Shown piece by piece: positions 30,511 to 41,684 of a stretch of 64,000 nucleotides of DNA. Where the stretch lies: NCBI GenBank assembly GCA_964036315.1, contig OZ038517.1, positions 49,335,219 through 49,399,218 on the forward strand. Direction: 5' to 3'. The notes beneath the pieces are model-generated. The model saw nothing but the letters and a program-made list of their open reading frames with translations, was not told the DNA's origin and ran no database searches. Every line of letters starts with the position of its first letter. Position 1 is the stretch's first letter. Made by a program: the position numbers and the translations under genes. The DNA comes from Acanthosepion esculentum (lineage: Eukaryota > Mollusca > Cephalopoda > Sepiida > Sepiidae).

Positions 30511-30909
30511 ATCTCTTTATGCTTTGCTTAGTTTCCTTAAGGTATTTTTCATTCATCCTGTGTCCCTTTGGATTTCTGTGCCCCATTTTCTATCGTTATT
30601 ACCAGATTTACTTACTGTATATCAGTGTTTCCCAACTTTTTCTTTTGTCATCACCCATTTGTATAGTAAATATTTAGAAATATACAGTGATGAGTAAATT
30701 ATGTTTCGATGGGTACTTTTCCTGCTTTGATAAATTCGAACTGGCCAATGTGATAAAAACGAATGTAAAAGCAATTTTATATCATATAAAAAATTACTTC
30801 TTAATTTTACGAGTAAAGTTATTCTTGGTTTTTCCTCATCTGCTTTATAAAAAACAAAAAAATACTATTTTGTTTGAAGAACTATCTGAATGTCAATGAC
30901 CCTTCTCAA
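30511..30909. other. Unassigned sequence with a possible hAT-like terminus
   Basis: CAGTGTTTCCCAACTTTTTC at 30624-30643 resembles hAT-type terminal inverted repeats (CAGTGGTTCCCAAC form). I did not find the matching inverted end nearby, so this may be a one-ended fragment. Confidence 0.35.
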
Positions 30910-31785
30910 AACTATAGTTTGGTTTAGTTTGTTTTATAGCATATCAACCTCAATGGGTTATTTCATACAGACAAGATTTTTACTGTTGGTAATATTTTGT
31001 TTTTCAAAAATGTATTACTGATGATAATTTTTTTTTTTTTCAAAAATGTATTGCTGGTAAAAATTTTTCAAAAAATGTATTGCCACCTATTTTTATACTT
31101 TCATAGTGTTTTGATCCCTTTTTTTGGTGGTGGTGGTGGGGTAATTATTTGTCCGTAGCTGGGACCCTGACAGGTGCTACTACCCCAGGTCAGGGTGGAC
31201 CTGGGAACACCTGGGTATGATTATAAACTACATCCGCGTCCAGGGTAAGACAATAAACTACATCCAACAGCAAGGCCTCTGATCAGGAGGTTTTGAGGAG
31301 CATGGAACCACCTCTTAATTGCTGGTCTTCCCGGGTCTACGTAGACCCAGGGTGGTAGCACCTGTTAGGGTCCCAGCTATGGGCAAATAGTTAACCCCGA
31401 AACTGAGGTGAAAATCATGATAAATGTGTAAAAATAGGTTTCAATACCAGAAATACTTTGTAAAAAAATTATTACCACAAATACATTTTTGAAGGAAAAA
31501 ACTGTTGCCAGCGGTGTATTTTTGAAAAAAAATATTACCGGCAATACGTTTTTGAAAATAATATTACCAGCTATATTTTTTTCAGGAAAATTATTACCAG
31601 AAATAGATTTTTGACAAAACAAAATATTACCAGGAAAAAAAGTTGTCGGCATTAAATAACCCATTGAGGTGTCGATATGCCGTTAAACAAAACAAACCAA
31701 ACCAAATCATCCACGCTCCTCAAATACTCCTGATCAGAGGCCTTGATGTTGGATGTATTTTATCATCCTACTCGGGACAGTCAAG
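30910..31785. mobile_element. 31-bp-repeat element, head-to-head (foldback) copies
   Basis: The left part (+) has TTTATAGCATATCAACCTCA, GGGTTATTTCATAC, diverged 31-bp units (CAAAAATGTATTGCTGG) and part of the 3' domain to GGACCTGGGAACACC (31212). From there the reverse complement of a full element runs to CAAAACAAACCAAACC near 31708, with inverted 31-bp units (31450-31640) and GGCATTAAATAACCCATTG. A further plus-strand 3' domain scrap is at 31710-31785. More diverged than copies 1 and 2. Confidence 0.7.
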
Positions 31786-32299
31786 ACTATAGAAAATATC
31801 ACAATATTCTTTGTTTGCGAGGATATTTATCTCTTATCTAGGAATGCGACACTGTTATTCACATCTAGCCTTGTTTTTTTTTTTCACTTTTTTTTAAAAT
31901 ACGGATTTTTTTAATATCTTTTTTGAATATTTTTTGGTGGGTAGCATATGTCGAAATACCTTTTAAATATTCAAAATCCTATATTGCCACCAACATTTTC
32001 AATTGCCCGCCATTTTCTATTCATTTCCTCATCACCTATCCAACAGTTGAAATTGCCCACTGGTGGTCGATAGCGCCTATGTTAAGAAAACCTGCTGCAT
32101 ATGCTGGATTCTGACATCCTCAATACATGACACATGATTTGGGCTGCTTCTTTTGCATTCTGTTTTCTTATAGTTAGTCCTTTCTTCATACTTTCTATTA
32201 TTTAGCTTTCTTTCTATGTCTGCTCTCTACACAGTATTATTTCTATATCTTATGTTAAGATTATGATAACGGTAATATTAGCTGTTTCCTTATAGTTAT
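31786..32299. other. Unassigned sequence
   Basis: T-rich. A 63-codon frame (31923-32114) has no recognised domain. Confidence 0.3.
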
Positions 32300-32712
32300 T
32301 TTCCAAGCGTAGCTAAGATGTGGCACAAGGCCAAAAGTAGGGGGTACCCAGTGAGGATCGAACTCACTTCTCAGTGGTAATCTTTTTAGTGAAACAAGCT
32401 TGCTAACTATTACACCGCCTTAAGGTGCCTAAATGATTTTCCAAGCGTAGCTTAGATGTGGCACAAGGTCGAAAGTAGGGGGCACCCTGTGAGGATTGAA
32501 CTCACTACTCAGTCGTAATTATTATAACGAGACAAGCTCGCTAACCATTATACCGCCTCGAGGTGCCCTATATAGTGATTTTCCAAGCATAGCTTAGATG
32601 TGGCACAAGGCCGAAAGTAGGGGCTCCCAGTGAGGATCGAACTCACTACTCAGTCGTAATTGTTCTAGCGAGACAAGCTTGCTAACCATTACACCAGGTT
32701 GAGGAACCCAAG
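32300..32712 (-). mobile_element. SINE D, three tandem units
   Basis: Units at about 32300-32430, 32440-32572 and 32578-32712. Minus strand per unit: GGTGTAATAGTTAGCAAGCT (A-box region), GTGAGTTCGATCCTC (B box), CCCCCTACTTTTGGCCTTGT, GCCACATCTTAGCTACGCTT and GGAAAA. Units are separated by about 10 bp, so this is a dimer/trimer array, or serial insertion at the tail. The tail motif CCTTGTGCCACATCT is shared with SINE E. Confidence 0.85.
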
Positions 32713-32979
32713 TGCTGTTTCCTTATATGGAAGCATTTGGAATTCATTGTCCAAGCAGCCAATGCTACTTTTGGTTGAAATTAAAGAAATATTTCTCTTA
32801 AAACAATTTTTCAGAAAATGGTCATTAACTAAAGGTATCTTAATTCCAATTGCAAAGAAAATTTGCTCTATTTAATGAAAATAAATATTGAGCACTTTTG
32901 TGAGTCAGTTTTAACATAGTTCAAATTCTATGTGGTGTTAATAGGACTTGCCTGTATTATAGCAAAGGATTACTACCTA

Positions 32980-32982
<3 letters not shown>
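32713..32982. other. Unassigned sequence
   Basis: AT-rich; nothing recognised. Confidence 0.3.
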
Positions 32983-33665
<683 letters not shown>

Positions 33666-33714
33666 TGCTATATATATATATATGCATGCATATGTATGTA
33701 TGTTTTGTTGAATA

Positions 33715-33890
33715 TGACAGACAAGTAAAAGTCAATGAATGTTTTATTTAGTTCTTCTCATCTTACATTTTTCCATTTGTTGAATATAAAGGAGTGTAAA
33801 AATTGTCTATAATGTCTATGGTTCCAAGCACTTTCGGCCACTTTTTTAGCCATTTTTAAGGGGTTTCTTGTTGAGTGTTGCCCTTCATAA
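33715..33890 (-). mobile_element. Penelope-like 3' end, related to family A
   Basis: The minus strand has AATGGCTAAAAAAGTGGCCG, AAAGTGCTTGG and a downstream ACAATTTTTACACTCC region, matching the AATGGCTAAA..AGCCGAAAGCGCTCGG motif of family A. No coding remains. Confidence 0.5.
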
Positions 33891-34129
33891 ATCCTGTAAC
33901 CGAAAACACATCTCGTTCTGAGAGAAGATCTCTGCATAAAACATCTGGCACCCAGGATTTATCTCACCTTATTTTGCAGCGGAAATAACGTGTTCAAAAT
34001 TTTTTTTAAAATAGAAAGATGAAAATTCAAGTTCCATCCACAGGGCTCGGAATAAATGCTACTACTTTACAGGCATCAGGCACTGAATCTCATAGCGAAC
34101 GACGATGAAAAGAAATGAACAAGACTCAA
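33891..34129. other. Unassigned sequence
   Basis: Nothing recognised. Confidence 0.3.
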
Positions 34130-34285
34130 AAAACATCTATCTCAATCTGTTCATATCTATCTATCACACTCTCTTCATATCTATCTATCTATCTATCTCA
34201 ATCTGTTCATATCTATCTATCACACTCTCTTCATATCTATCTATCTATCTCAATCTGTTCATATCTATCTATCACACTCTCTTCA

Positions 34286-34322
<37 letters not shown>

Positions 34323-35298
34323 CAATCTGTTCATATATATCTATCTATCACACTCTCTTCATATCTATCTATCTCAATCTGTTCATATCTATCTATCACA
34401 CTCTCTTCATATCTATCTATCTCAATCTGTTCATATCTATCTATCTATCTATCTATCACACTATCTTCATATCTATCTATCACACTCTCTTCATATCTAT
34501 CACACACTCTTCATATCTATCTATCTATCTATCACACTCTCCTCATATTTATCTATCTATCTATCACACTCTCTTCTTATCTATCTATCTAAATCTGTTC
34601 TTATCTATCTATCTATCCATCCATCACACTCTCTTCATATCTATCACACTCTCCTCATATCTATCTATCACACTCTCCTCATATCTATCTATCACACTCT
34701 CCTCATATCTATATATCTATCTATCACACTCTCTTCTTATCTATCTATCTAAATCTGTTCTTATCTATCTATCTATCTATCTATCTATCACACTCTCTTC
34801 TTATCTATCTATCTCGGTCCCTTCATATCAATCTATCTATCTCTATTATTCTGTTCATATCTGTCTCTCGTAATCTATTCATATCAGTTTGTTCATAACT
34901 ATCTATCAATCACACTGTTCATATCTATCTCAATCTGTTCATATCTATCTATCTATCTATCTATCTCAATCTGTTCATATCTATCACACTGTCTTCATAT
35001 CTATCTATCACACTCTCTTCATATCTATCTATCACACTCTCTTTATATCTATCACACTCTCTTCATATCTATCTATCACACTCTCTTCATATCTATCTAT
35101 CACACTCTCTTCATATCTATCACATTCTCTTCATATCTATCACACTCTCTTCATATCTATCTATCTATCACACTCTCTTCATATATATCTATCTATCTAT
35201 TTATCTATCACACTCTCTTATCTATCTATATAAATCTGTTCTTATCTATGTCAGTCCCTTCATATCAATCTATCTATTTGTTCATATCAGTCTGTTCA

Positions 35299-35353
<55 letters not shown>

Positions 35354-35700
35354 ATCTATCACTATCTATCACACTCTCTTCATATCTATCTATCTAAATC
35401 TGTTCTTATCTGTCTATCTATCTATCTCGGTCTTTTTATATCAATCTATCTCTATTAGTCTGTTCGTATCTGTCTCTCTTAATCTATTCATATCACACTG
35501 TTCATATCTATCTAATCTTAGTCTTTTCATATCTATCTCAGTCTGTTTATATCTCTCTTCTTCTGTTCATATCTATCTAATCTTACTTTATATCTATCTC
35601 TCTTTATCGGTTCATATTTATCTATCTATCTTATCTTAGTTTTTATCTATCAACCTTTGTTCATATCTATTTATCTATCTATCTATCTATATCTATTTAA
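34130..35700 (+). repeat. (TATC)n minisatellite with ACACTCTCTTCATATC and CTCAATCTGTTC inserts
   Basis: About 1.5 kb of TATC tetramers interrupted by two recurrent inserts, CACACTCTCTTCATATC and TCAATCTGTTCATATC. It becomes degenerate after 35380. The second insert is the complement of GAACAGACTGA-type inserts at 58437-60590, so these are the same minisatellite family on opposite strands. Long Ser-Tyr-Leu-Ile frames are artefacts. Confidence 0.95.
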
Positions 35701-36139
35701 GTAGATTATCTGAAAACAAAAGTCATTATTTTCACAATTATTTTTCTGTAGATTATTCAGGCATTACTTTGCCATGTTTTCTTTTAAGCATCTTTTTCGA
35801 AAGATTCTTCACAGGAATTTCTGTTTTTAACTGCATCATCTCAAAATGGAAATCATACACTGTGGGACATTTTCTTTTTTAGTTTCTTTCTTTTTTTGTT
35901 AAAAAAATATAAAGCCAAGCCGAACTGAATTTATGCATTTCAGTTATGCCTGGACACAGACTTATCAACCAAACGATATATGCATGGAAATTTATGAGCT
36001 CAGATAAAACAGTTTTTAAAATACATACAATGATTTTCACTTGGAGGGAACATATTACAAGTATGAATTTTGCTTCTGTCGAATGATCCGTCTTTTTTAA
36101 TTTTTATATATAATAAAGGAGTAAACATTACATATATTT
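35701..36139. repeat. Unassigned sequence with a 120-bp duplicated unit
   Basis: Positions 35962-36093 (ATGGAAATTTATGAGCTCAG, AGATAAAACAGTTTTTAAAA, AATGATTTTCACTTGGAGG) recur at 36657-36780 inside the 36-bp minisatellite. The rest is unassigned. Confidence 0.6.
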
Positions 36140-37110
36140 GATTCCATTTTTGCAGCGTTGTTTTTACAAAGTGGCTATTCCTCCTGAACACAGTTGCTCT
36201 TATGAAGTGACTATTCCTTGTGATACAGTTCCTTTTATGAAGTGACTATTCCATGGGAACACAGTTGCTTTTATGAAGTGACTATTCCATGAGAACACAG
36301 TTGCTTTTATGAAGTGACTATTCCATGGGAACACAGTTGCTTTTATGAAGTGACTATTCCATGAGAACACAGTTGCTCTTGTGAAGTGACTATTCCTTTT
36401 GATACAGTTACTCTTATGAAGTGACTATTCCATGAGAACACAGTTGCTCTTATGAAGTGACTATTCCTTTTGATACAGTTGCTCTTATGAAGTGACTATT
36501 CCATGGGAACCAAGTTGGTCTCATGAAGTGACTATCTCTCATAATCACAGTTATCTTATGAAGTATCTATTCCTCATAACCTCAATGGGTCGTACAAAGT
36601 GTTTTTTTCCTTGTAACTACAGTTGGTCTTATGAAGTGATTATTTCTTGTAACCAACCAAATGATATCTGTATAGAAATTTACGAGCTCAGATAAAACAG
36701 CTTTTAAAATATGTACAGTGATTTTCATTTGAAGAGAAAATATTACAAGTATGACCTTTGGCCCTGTTGAATGATCCTTCACAGTTGGTCCCGTAAATTG
36801 ACTATTTCTTGTAATCATAGTTGGTCTTACAAAATGACTGTTCCTCGTAACAACAGTGGGTTTACAAGCTGACTATCCCTCATAATCACAGTTGGTCTCA
36901 TGAAGGGACTATTCCTCGTAATCGCAGTTCGTCTTACGAAGTGACTATTTCTTGTAACCGCAGTTCGTCTTACATGGTGACAATTCCTTGTAAACACAGT
37001 AGGTCTTACGAAATATCTATTCTTCATAGCCACAGTTGGTCTTACAATGTTACTATTCCTTGTAATTACAGTTAGTTGCACTGCATGTCTGTTCCGCATA
37101 ACTCACGTCC
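36140..37110 (+). repeat. 36-bp minisatellite
   Basis: The unit is close to GAAGTGACTATTCCATG, GGAACACAGTTGCTTTTAT, repeated about 20 times in two blocks (36165-36656 and 36785-37100), with increasing divergence to the right. As 36 is a multiple of three, a minus frame of 90 codons (36827-37099) shows a 12-residue period (VTRNSHFVRRTA type). I regard that as a by-product. Confidence 0.85.
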
Positions 37111-37169
37111 CTTTTTACTGGAATCCACTGAAGAATATTATCACAATATGGGATACTTCAGAATAAAAG

Positions 37170-37570
37170 TGTTACATAGGAATAGTGCTGCTGCCAACAC
37201 TTGAGTTGGAACATAGATTGCCAGTGAGCAGACACAGGCGATCCCATTATTGAATTAAGTTGATCACATGACCAAAGAGTAAATGCATATATAGGAAGTC
37301 ACGTGACGTCTAGACTGATCGACATTTCTAGTCTATCCTCTATTACTCTTTGGACAGCTATTCTCTACCTTGTTTACTATATACTATTCCTCTATTCACA
37401 TCACTATTGTTCAAGCAAGTATTATCGAGCAAGTACTGTAAGTGCGAGTGATATTCAAAGGCGTCTGACACCAGTATTGTTCAACGGCGTTACTATAGTT
37501 GTATCTGTGATTAGAGTCTCTAGTACAACGAGCATTTTAAAAGTGACAGCAAGTATTCGTTGACATTACG
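37170..37570. mobile_element. LTR-like repeat, copy 1
   Basis: Begins TGTTACATAGGAATAG and ends GACATTACG (other copies end GACATCACA). AAAG flanks both sides (37166-37169 and 37571-37574), a possible 4-bp target duplication. Internal marks: ACAGGCGATCCCATTATTGA, a TATA-like TGCATATATAGGAAG, CTATTCTCTAC tracts and TTGTTCAACGGCG. Two further copies are at 46419-46850 and 55759-56187. Size, TG start and TATA-like box suggest a solo LTR, but no internal region links it to a retroelement. Confidence 0.55.
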
Positions 37571-37710
37571 AAAGAAAGTGAAAATTTTGATTGTGTTTCG
37601 CTTTTCTATGCTTCATCAGATCCCCAAACGTACAAAAGAAATGTGCATGTGTCCATTTGTGTGTATATAATAAATTATAGTACTTTTTCCCTAAGCTGGC
37701 TTTTCTTGGG

Positions 37711-37714
<4 letters not shown>
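37571..37714 (-). mobile_element. PLE-like 3' end with hammerhead-like core
   Basis: The minus strand reads CTGATGA (37613-37619), A, GC, loop, GC, then GAAA (37596-37599) and CAC, the same order as other PLE ends but with a minimal helix. It is followed on the plus side by unassigned sequence and then (TA)n. Confidence 0.45.

Positions 37715-37770
<56 letters not shown>
37715..37770. repeat. (AT)n microsatellite
   Basis: Bounds the PLE family A copy on its 3' side. Confidence 0.95.
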
Positions 37771-37773
<3 letters not shown>

Positions 37774-38379
37774 CAGCAATCCTTCTTTTATGCAAGTTTC
37801 ATTAAAAACGACAGACAAGGTTAAGTTTTTTATTTAATTTTTCTTGTGTACGAACAAGAGCTTTCTTTGCTGGACAAAGGGTGTGTAAGAACTTTCCAAA
37901 TGTTTTATTTTTCCGAGCGCTTTCGGCTATATCTTTAGCCATTATCAAGGATGATTTGATTTTTCTGCCTAATTGAGTGTGTGCATTATGTATATGTCTT
38001 TTGTGTGTAGTAGTGGTGTTTTAATTTCCGAATACGGTTAGCACGTTGTGGCTTTGTTCGTAGTTAATATTTTTAAGGGTAGGCTTTTTCGTTTTTATTA
38101 TTAAAGCCTCCATTATTTTTAACCTTTTTTTACAGGTGGAAGCAATTAATATATTTGTGTTTTCTACAAGTATATTTCTAATGGAGTCTGGTAAATTTTT
38201 GTGTGTGTTTAAATGGGTTCTAATGGAGCTGTGATCGGATAGGTGTAACGTAAGACGTCTGGATAAGCATGTGGTTGTGTAACCGATGTAATTATTTATG
38301 AGTCCGGTTTCGTTAGGAACGCAGTTCCTTAAGGGGCACCGTAGTACCTTGTCTGTCGTTTTTAATGAAACTTGCATAC

Positions 38380-38389
<10 letters not shown>
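37771..38389 (-). mobile_element. Penelope-like element family A with 32-bp perfect inverted repeats
   Basis: An AT-bounded unit of about 620 bp. A 32-bp sequence at 37790-37821 (starting ATGCAAGTTTCATTAAAAAC) is exactly inverted at 38346-38377. Between them lie GIY-YIG coding (38021-38377, minus) and a 3' region with CTTGATAATGGCTAAAG and TATAGCCGAAAGCGCTCGG (37921-37948 complement). The inverted repeat overlaps the first 11 codons of the open frame. (AT)n arrays lie on both sides. Confidence 0.8.
38021..38377 (-). CDS. GIY-YIG endonuclease domain of a PLE (partial, open)
   Basis: 118 codons from the first ATG to a stop. CPLRNC near residues 14-19 is a zinc-binding-like pair of Cys. GLINNYIGYTTTCLSRRL (residues 25-42) holds the GIY-YIG signature in degenerate form with the catalytic-type Arg. 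It continues with HLSDHSSIRTHLNTHKNLP, then KKRLKIMEALIIKTKKPTLK containing the Glu and the Lys/Asn end. No stop or shift interrupts it. The reverse transcriptase that normally precedes this domain in Penelope-like proteins is absent, because the frame starts at the (AT)n boundary. The first ATG lies inside the inverted repeat and may not be a native start. Confidence 0.78.
   Translation of the reverse strand: MQVSLKTTDKVLRCPLRNCVPNETGLINNYIGYTTTCLSRRLTLHLSDHSSIRTHLNTHKNLPDSIRNILVENTNILIASTCKKRLKIMEALIIKTKKPTLKNINYEQSHNVLTVFGN

Positions 38390-38441
<52 letters not shown>
38381..38441. repeat. (AT)n microsatellite
   Basis: AT run between the family A copy and the next palindromic end. Confidence 0.95.
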
Positions 38442-38445
<4 letters not shown>

Positions 38446-38447
<2 letters not shown>

Positions 38448-38545
38448 AGGAAAATGTATGACAAAGTGGAAAAAGTTTACTTCATCGGACTGATGAAGAC
38501 CTTCAGGGCGGAACACGTATCAAGTAAACTTTTTCCACTTTATCA
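38446..38545. mobile_element. Hairpin enclosing a hammerhead-like core
   Basis: AAGTGGAAAAAGTTTACTT (about 38464-38482) pairs perfectly with AAGTAAACTTTTTCCACTT (about 38520-38538). The loop contains CTGATGA (38490-38496), A, GACC, TTCA, GGGC, G, GAAC (38511-38514), i.e. a hammerhead-like core with helix I outside. Both sides run into AT-rich tracts. The PLE class is inferred from resemblance to other ends. Confidence 0.6.
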
Positions 38546-38574
38546 AGCATTTTCCCCAATATTGTTCTTGACAT

Positions 38575-38660
38575 ATAAAAATATACATTTATATCTTTTA
38601 TATATATATATATATATGTATTTATTTATTTTATATCTATATCTTTTGTATATATATATA
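38575..38660. repeat. TATATCTTTTATA/(AT)n tract
   Basis: Interleaved AT runs and ATATCTATATCTTTT units, as in the larger array at 39573-40288. Confidence 0.85.
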
Positions 38661-38935
38661 TTCAACTCTCCCGTCGAATTCAACGTAAGACGATCAAGCC
38701 GATCTGTTCCAAGGAAACCGACAGCCCAACACCAGTACATGAGATTTGATTATAGTGGTGAAGGTTTCACGCAGGACCATCCACACTTGTTGAAGGGACG
38801 AATACAATGACCTGGTACACTAAGTGCCACAAGGTCCCCAAACGTCCCTTCGCAGGTTTTGAATTCAGAGTTGTCCTTCTCCAAGACCAGTTGCCATCCA
38901 AGGCTATAGAACCCAGTCTATTCTACTATTTATAT
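38661..38935 (-). mobile_element. SINE A, 5'-truncated
   Basis: Same tail as 11086-11400: TTCAACTCTCCCGTCGAATT, GATTTGATTATAGTGGTGAA, AATGACCTGGTACACTAAG and CTATAGAACCCAGTCTATTC on the plus strand. The tRNA-like head is replaced by an AT tract. The tail meets (AT)n. Confidence 0.85.
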
Positions 38936-38966
38936 CTTTTATATATATATATATTTATATCTATAT

Positions 38967-39019
<53 letters not shown>

Positions 39020-39035
39020 CTTTTATATCTATATC

Positions 39036-39075
<40 letters not shown>

Positions 39076-39084
39076 GTATTTAGG
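38936..39084. repeat. TATATCTTTTATA/(AT)n tract
   Basis: Two TATCTATATCTT inserts in AT runs. Confidence 0.85.
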
Positions 39085-39573
39085 CAGCAATCCTTCTTTC
39101 ATGCACATTTCAATAAAAACGACTTACAAGGTGATTTATTTAGTTTTTTATACAATTTCTCATGCGATCTAATAATGTTTTTCTTTTCGGATGATAAATT
39201 ATATAAAAACTGTCCGAATGTTCTTTTTGTTTGAGAGCTTTCGGCTATACATTTAGCCATTTTCAAGGATTATATTTAAGTTGTTAGAATTAGAAATAGT
39301 TTGTTATATGTATGTTTTATAATATCTTGACCGTGTTTTGAAACAAAAAAAAATGAAACATTTTATAAAACATACATATAACAAACTATTTCTAATTCTA
39401 ACAGTTGAAATATAATCCTTGAAAATGGCTAAATGTATAGCCGAAAGCGGTCGGAAAAAAAGAAAATTCGGACAGTTTTTATATAATTTATCATCCGAAA
39501 AGATAAACATTATTAGATCGCATGATAAACTGTATAAAAAACTAAATAAAAACAACTTGTCATTCGTTTTTAA

Positions 39574-39575
<2 letters not shown>
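39085..39575. mobile_element. Inverted pair of PLE family A 3' ends
   Basis: 39103-39322 and 39353-39572 are inverted copies over about 220 bp, with a centre of about 30 bp. Each arm holds AAAATGGCTAAATGTATAGC and CCGAAAGC (minus strand in the left arm, plus strand in the right arm), and ATAAATTATATAAAAACTGT or its complement. Outer ends have GTTTTTAATGA / TCAATAAAAACGAC-type sequence, like the 32-bp repeat of the 37.8-38.4 kb copy, and meet AT arrays. A 307-codon frame at 39419-40342 starts in the right arm but is mostly simple repeat. Confidence 0.7.
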
Positions 39576-39633
<58 letters not shown>

Positions 39634-39703
39634 TTTTTATATATATATATATCTTTTATATCTATATCTTTTTTATATATATATATATCTTTTATATCTA
39701 TAT

Positions 39704-39756
<53 letters not shown>

Positions 39757-39769
39757 TTTATATCTATAT

Positions 39770-39811
<42 letters not shown>

Positions 39812-39825
39812 TTTATATCTATATC

Positions 39826-39864
<39 letters not shown>

Positions 39865-39880
39865 TTTATATCTATATCTT

Positions 39881-39918
<38 letters not shown>

Positions 39919-39934
39919 TTTATATCTATATCTT

Positions 39935-39974
<40 letters not shown>

Positions 39975-39990
39975 TTTATATCTATATCTT

Positions 39991-40034
<44 letters not shown>

Positions 40035-40129
40035 TTTATATCTATATATATATATATATATATCTTTTATATCTATATATATATATATATATATCTTTTA
40101 TATCTATATATATATATATATATCTTTTA

Positions 40130-40163
<34 letters not shown>

Positions 40164-40180
40164 CTTTTATATCTATATCT

Positions 40181-40235
<55 letters not shown>

Positions 40236-40246
40236 TTTATATCTAT

Positions 40247-40284
<38 letters not shown>

Positions 40285-40288
40285 TATA
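39573..40288 (+). repeat. (AT)n minisatellite with TCTTTTATATCTATATC inserts
   Basis: About 14 copies of a TCTTTTATATCTATATC-type insert separated by AT runs of variable length. Confidence 0.95.
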
Positions 40289-40850
40289 AGTGATGGCAAA
40301 GATATTCTTTGTATATTTTATATGTTGTTTTTATTTAGTTGACATGTGAGAGACAATAAAAGCTTTTTCAAAATTACAAAATGTTCAGCTGTGCCTGGAG
40401 CCCTTCTAAGTGCTTGATACTGAATCGTGTTTTTTAAACTGTAGCAAATCAGGCAGATGTTAATTACCTCAGTTTAAAAAAAACAATAGTAGTAGTAATT
40501 TCATATAGGAGTATCTTCAAAACACACTCAATACGTTTTGGCTAATTTCAAAAATGTAAAGTGTAGTTTTTTTTATCATGGTTCCATTATCTTTAAATGT
40601 CCTTTACGTTTAGATGTTTTTATACTTTGCACTAATCTATTTCGATGATTCCATATCTATTTTTAGATGTTTGTCTTCATTTTTAATTTATTATACAAGC
40701 TTATTGATAGATTTGTATTTTATTGCTTATCAAATCTTTCTAAGCCACAAAATACTTTTTAGATTTTAAGAATGTTTGTCTGGCTTTAAATAACCTGTAA
40801 AAGGATGATAAACCCTAAAAAAAAATCAATGGTTCAATCAATCAATCAAT

Positions 40851-40854
<4 letters not shown>
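40289..40854. other. Unassigned sequence with a CTTATCAA/TTTAAATAACC repeat fragment
   Basis: Positions 40690-40815 (TTTTATTGCTTATCAAATC, CTTTAAATAACCTG, GATAAACCC) match the repeat family at 27885-28440 and 1576-1650. The rest, including the 40430-40560 stretch, is not recognised. Confidence 0.4.
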
Positions 40855-40885
<31 letters not shown>

Positions 40886-40928
40886 CTTGTATATCACTAT
40901 TATATATATATATTCACTTGTATATCAC

Positions 40929-40967
<39 letters not shown>

Positions 40968-40981
40968 CACTTGTATATCAC

Positions 40982-41012
<31 letters not shown>

Positions 41013-41026
41013 CACTTGTATATCAC

Positions 41027-41073
<47 letters not shown>

Positions 41074-41128
41074 CACTTGTATATCACTATTATATACATA
41101 TATATATATATTTTCACTTGTATATCAC

Positions 41129-41163
<35 letters not shown>

Positions 41164-41220
41164 CACTTGTATATCACTATTATATATATATATATATATA
41201 TATTTTCACTTGTATATCAC

Positions 41221-41267
<47 letters not shown>

Positions 41268-41281
41268 CACTTGTATATCAC

Positions 41282-41322
<41 letters not shown>

Positions 41323-41381
41323 CTTGTATATCACTATTATATATATATATATATATATATATATTTTCACTTGTATATCAC

Positions 41382-41418
<37 letters not shown>

Positions 41419-41490
41419 CACTTGTATATCACTATTATATATATATATATATATATATTTTCACTTGTATATCACTATTATATATATATG

Positions 41491-41532
<42 letters not shown>

Positions 41533-41593
41533 TACATATATATATATATATGTATATATATACACATTCACGTTCACTTGTATATCACTATTA

Positions 41594-41647
<54 letters not shown>

Positions 41648-41684
41648 CTTGTGTATCACCATTATATATATATATATATATCAT
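40855..41684 (+). repeat. (AT)n array with about 15 CACTTGTATATCACTATT inserts
   Basis: A nearly invariant insert, TTCACTTGTATATCACTATT, recurs about 15 times with AT spacers of 12-50 bp (first near 40882, last near 41645). The last two inserts vary (GTGTATCACCATT). It ends at the tail of the SINE A that follows. Confidence 0.95.

Noticed and set aside
34105..35233. Plus-strand Ser-Tyr-Leu-Ile frames up to 252 codons
   Set aside because: Translation of (TATC)n with recurrent inserts.
38021..38377. Host nuclease or homing endonuclease gene
   Set aside because: The GIY-YIG domain lies in a repeat unit with related copies and AT boundaries, as expected for a Penelope-like element.
40855..41684. 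CRISPR-like look of a constant 20-bp insert with variable spacers
   Set aside because: Spacers are AT dinucleotides only, there are no cas genes, and the genome is clearly eukaryotic.
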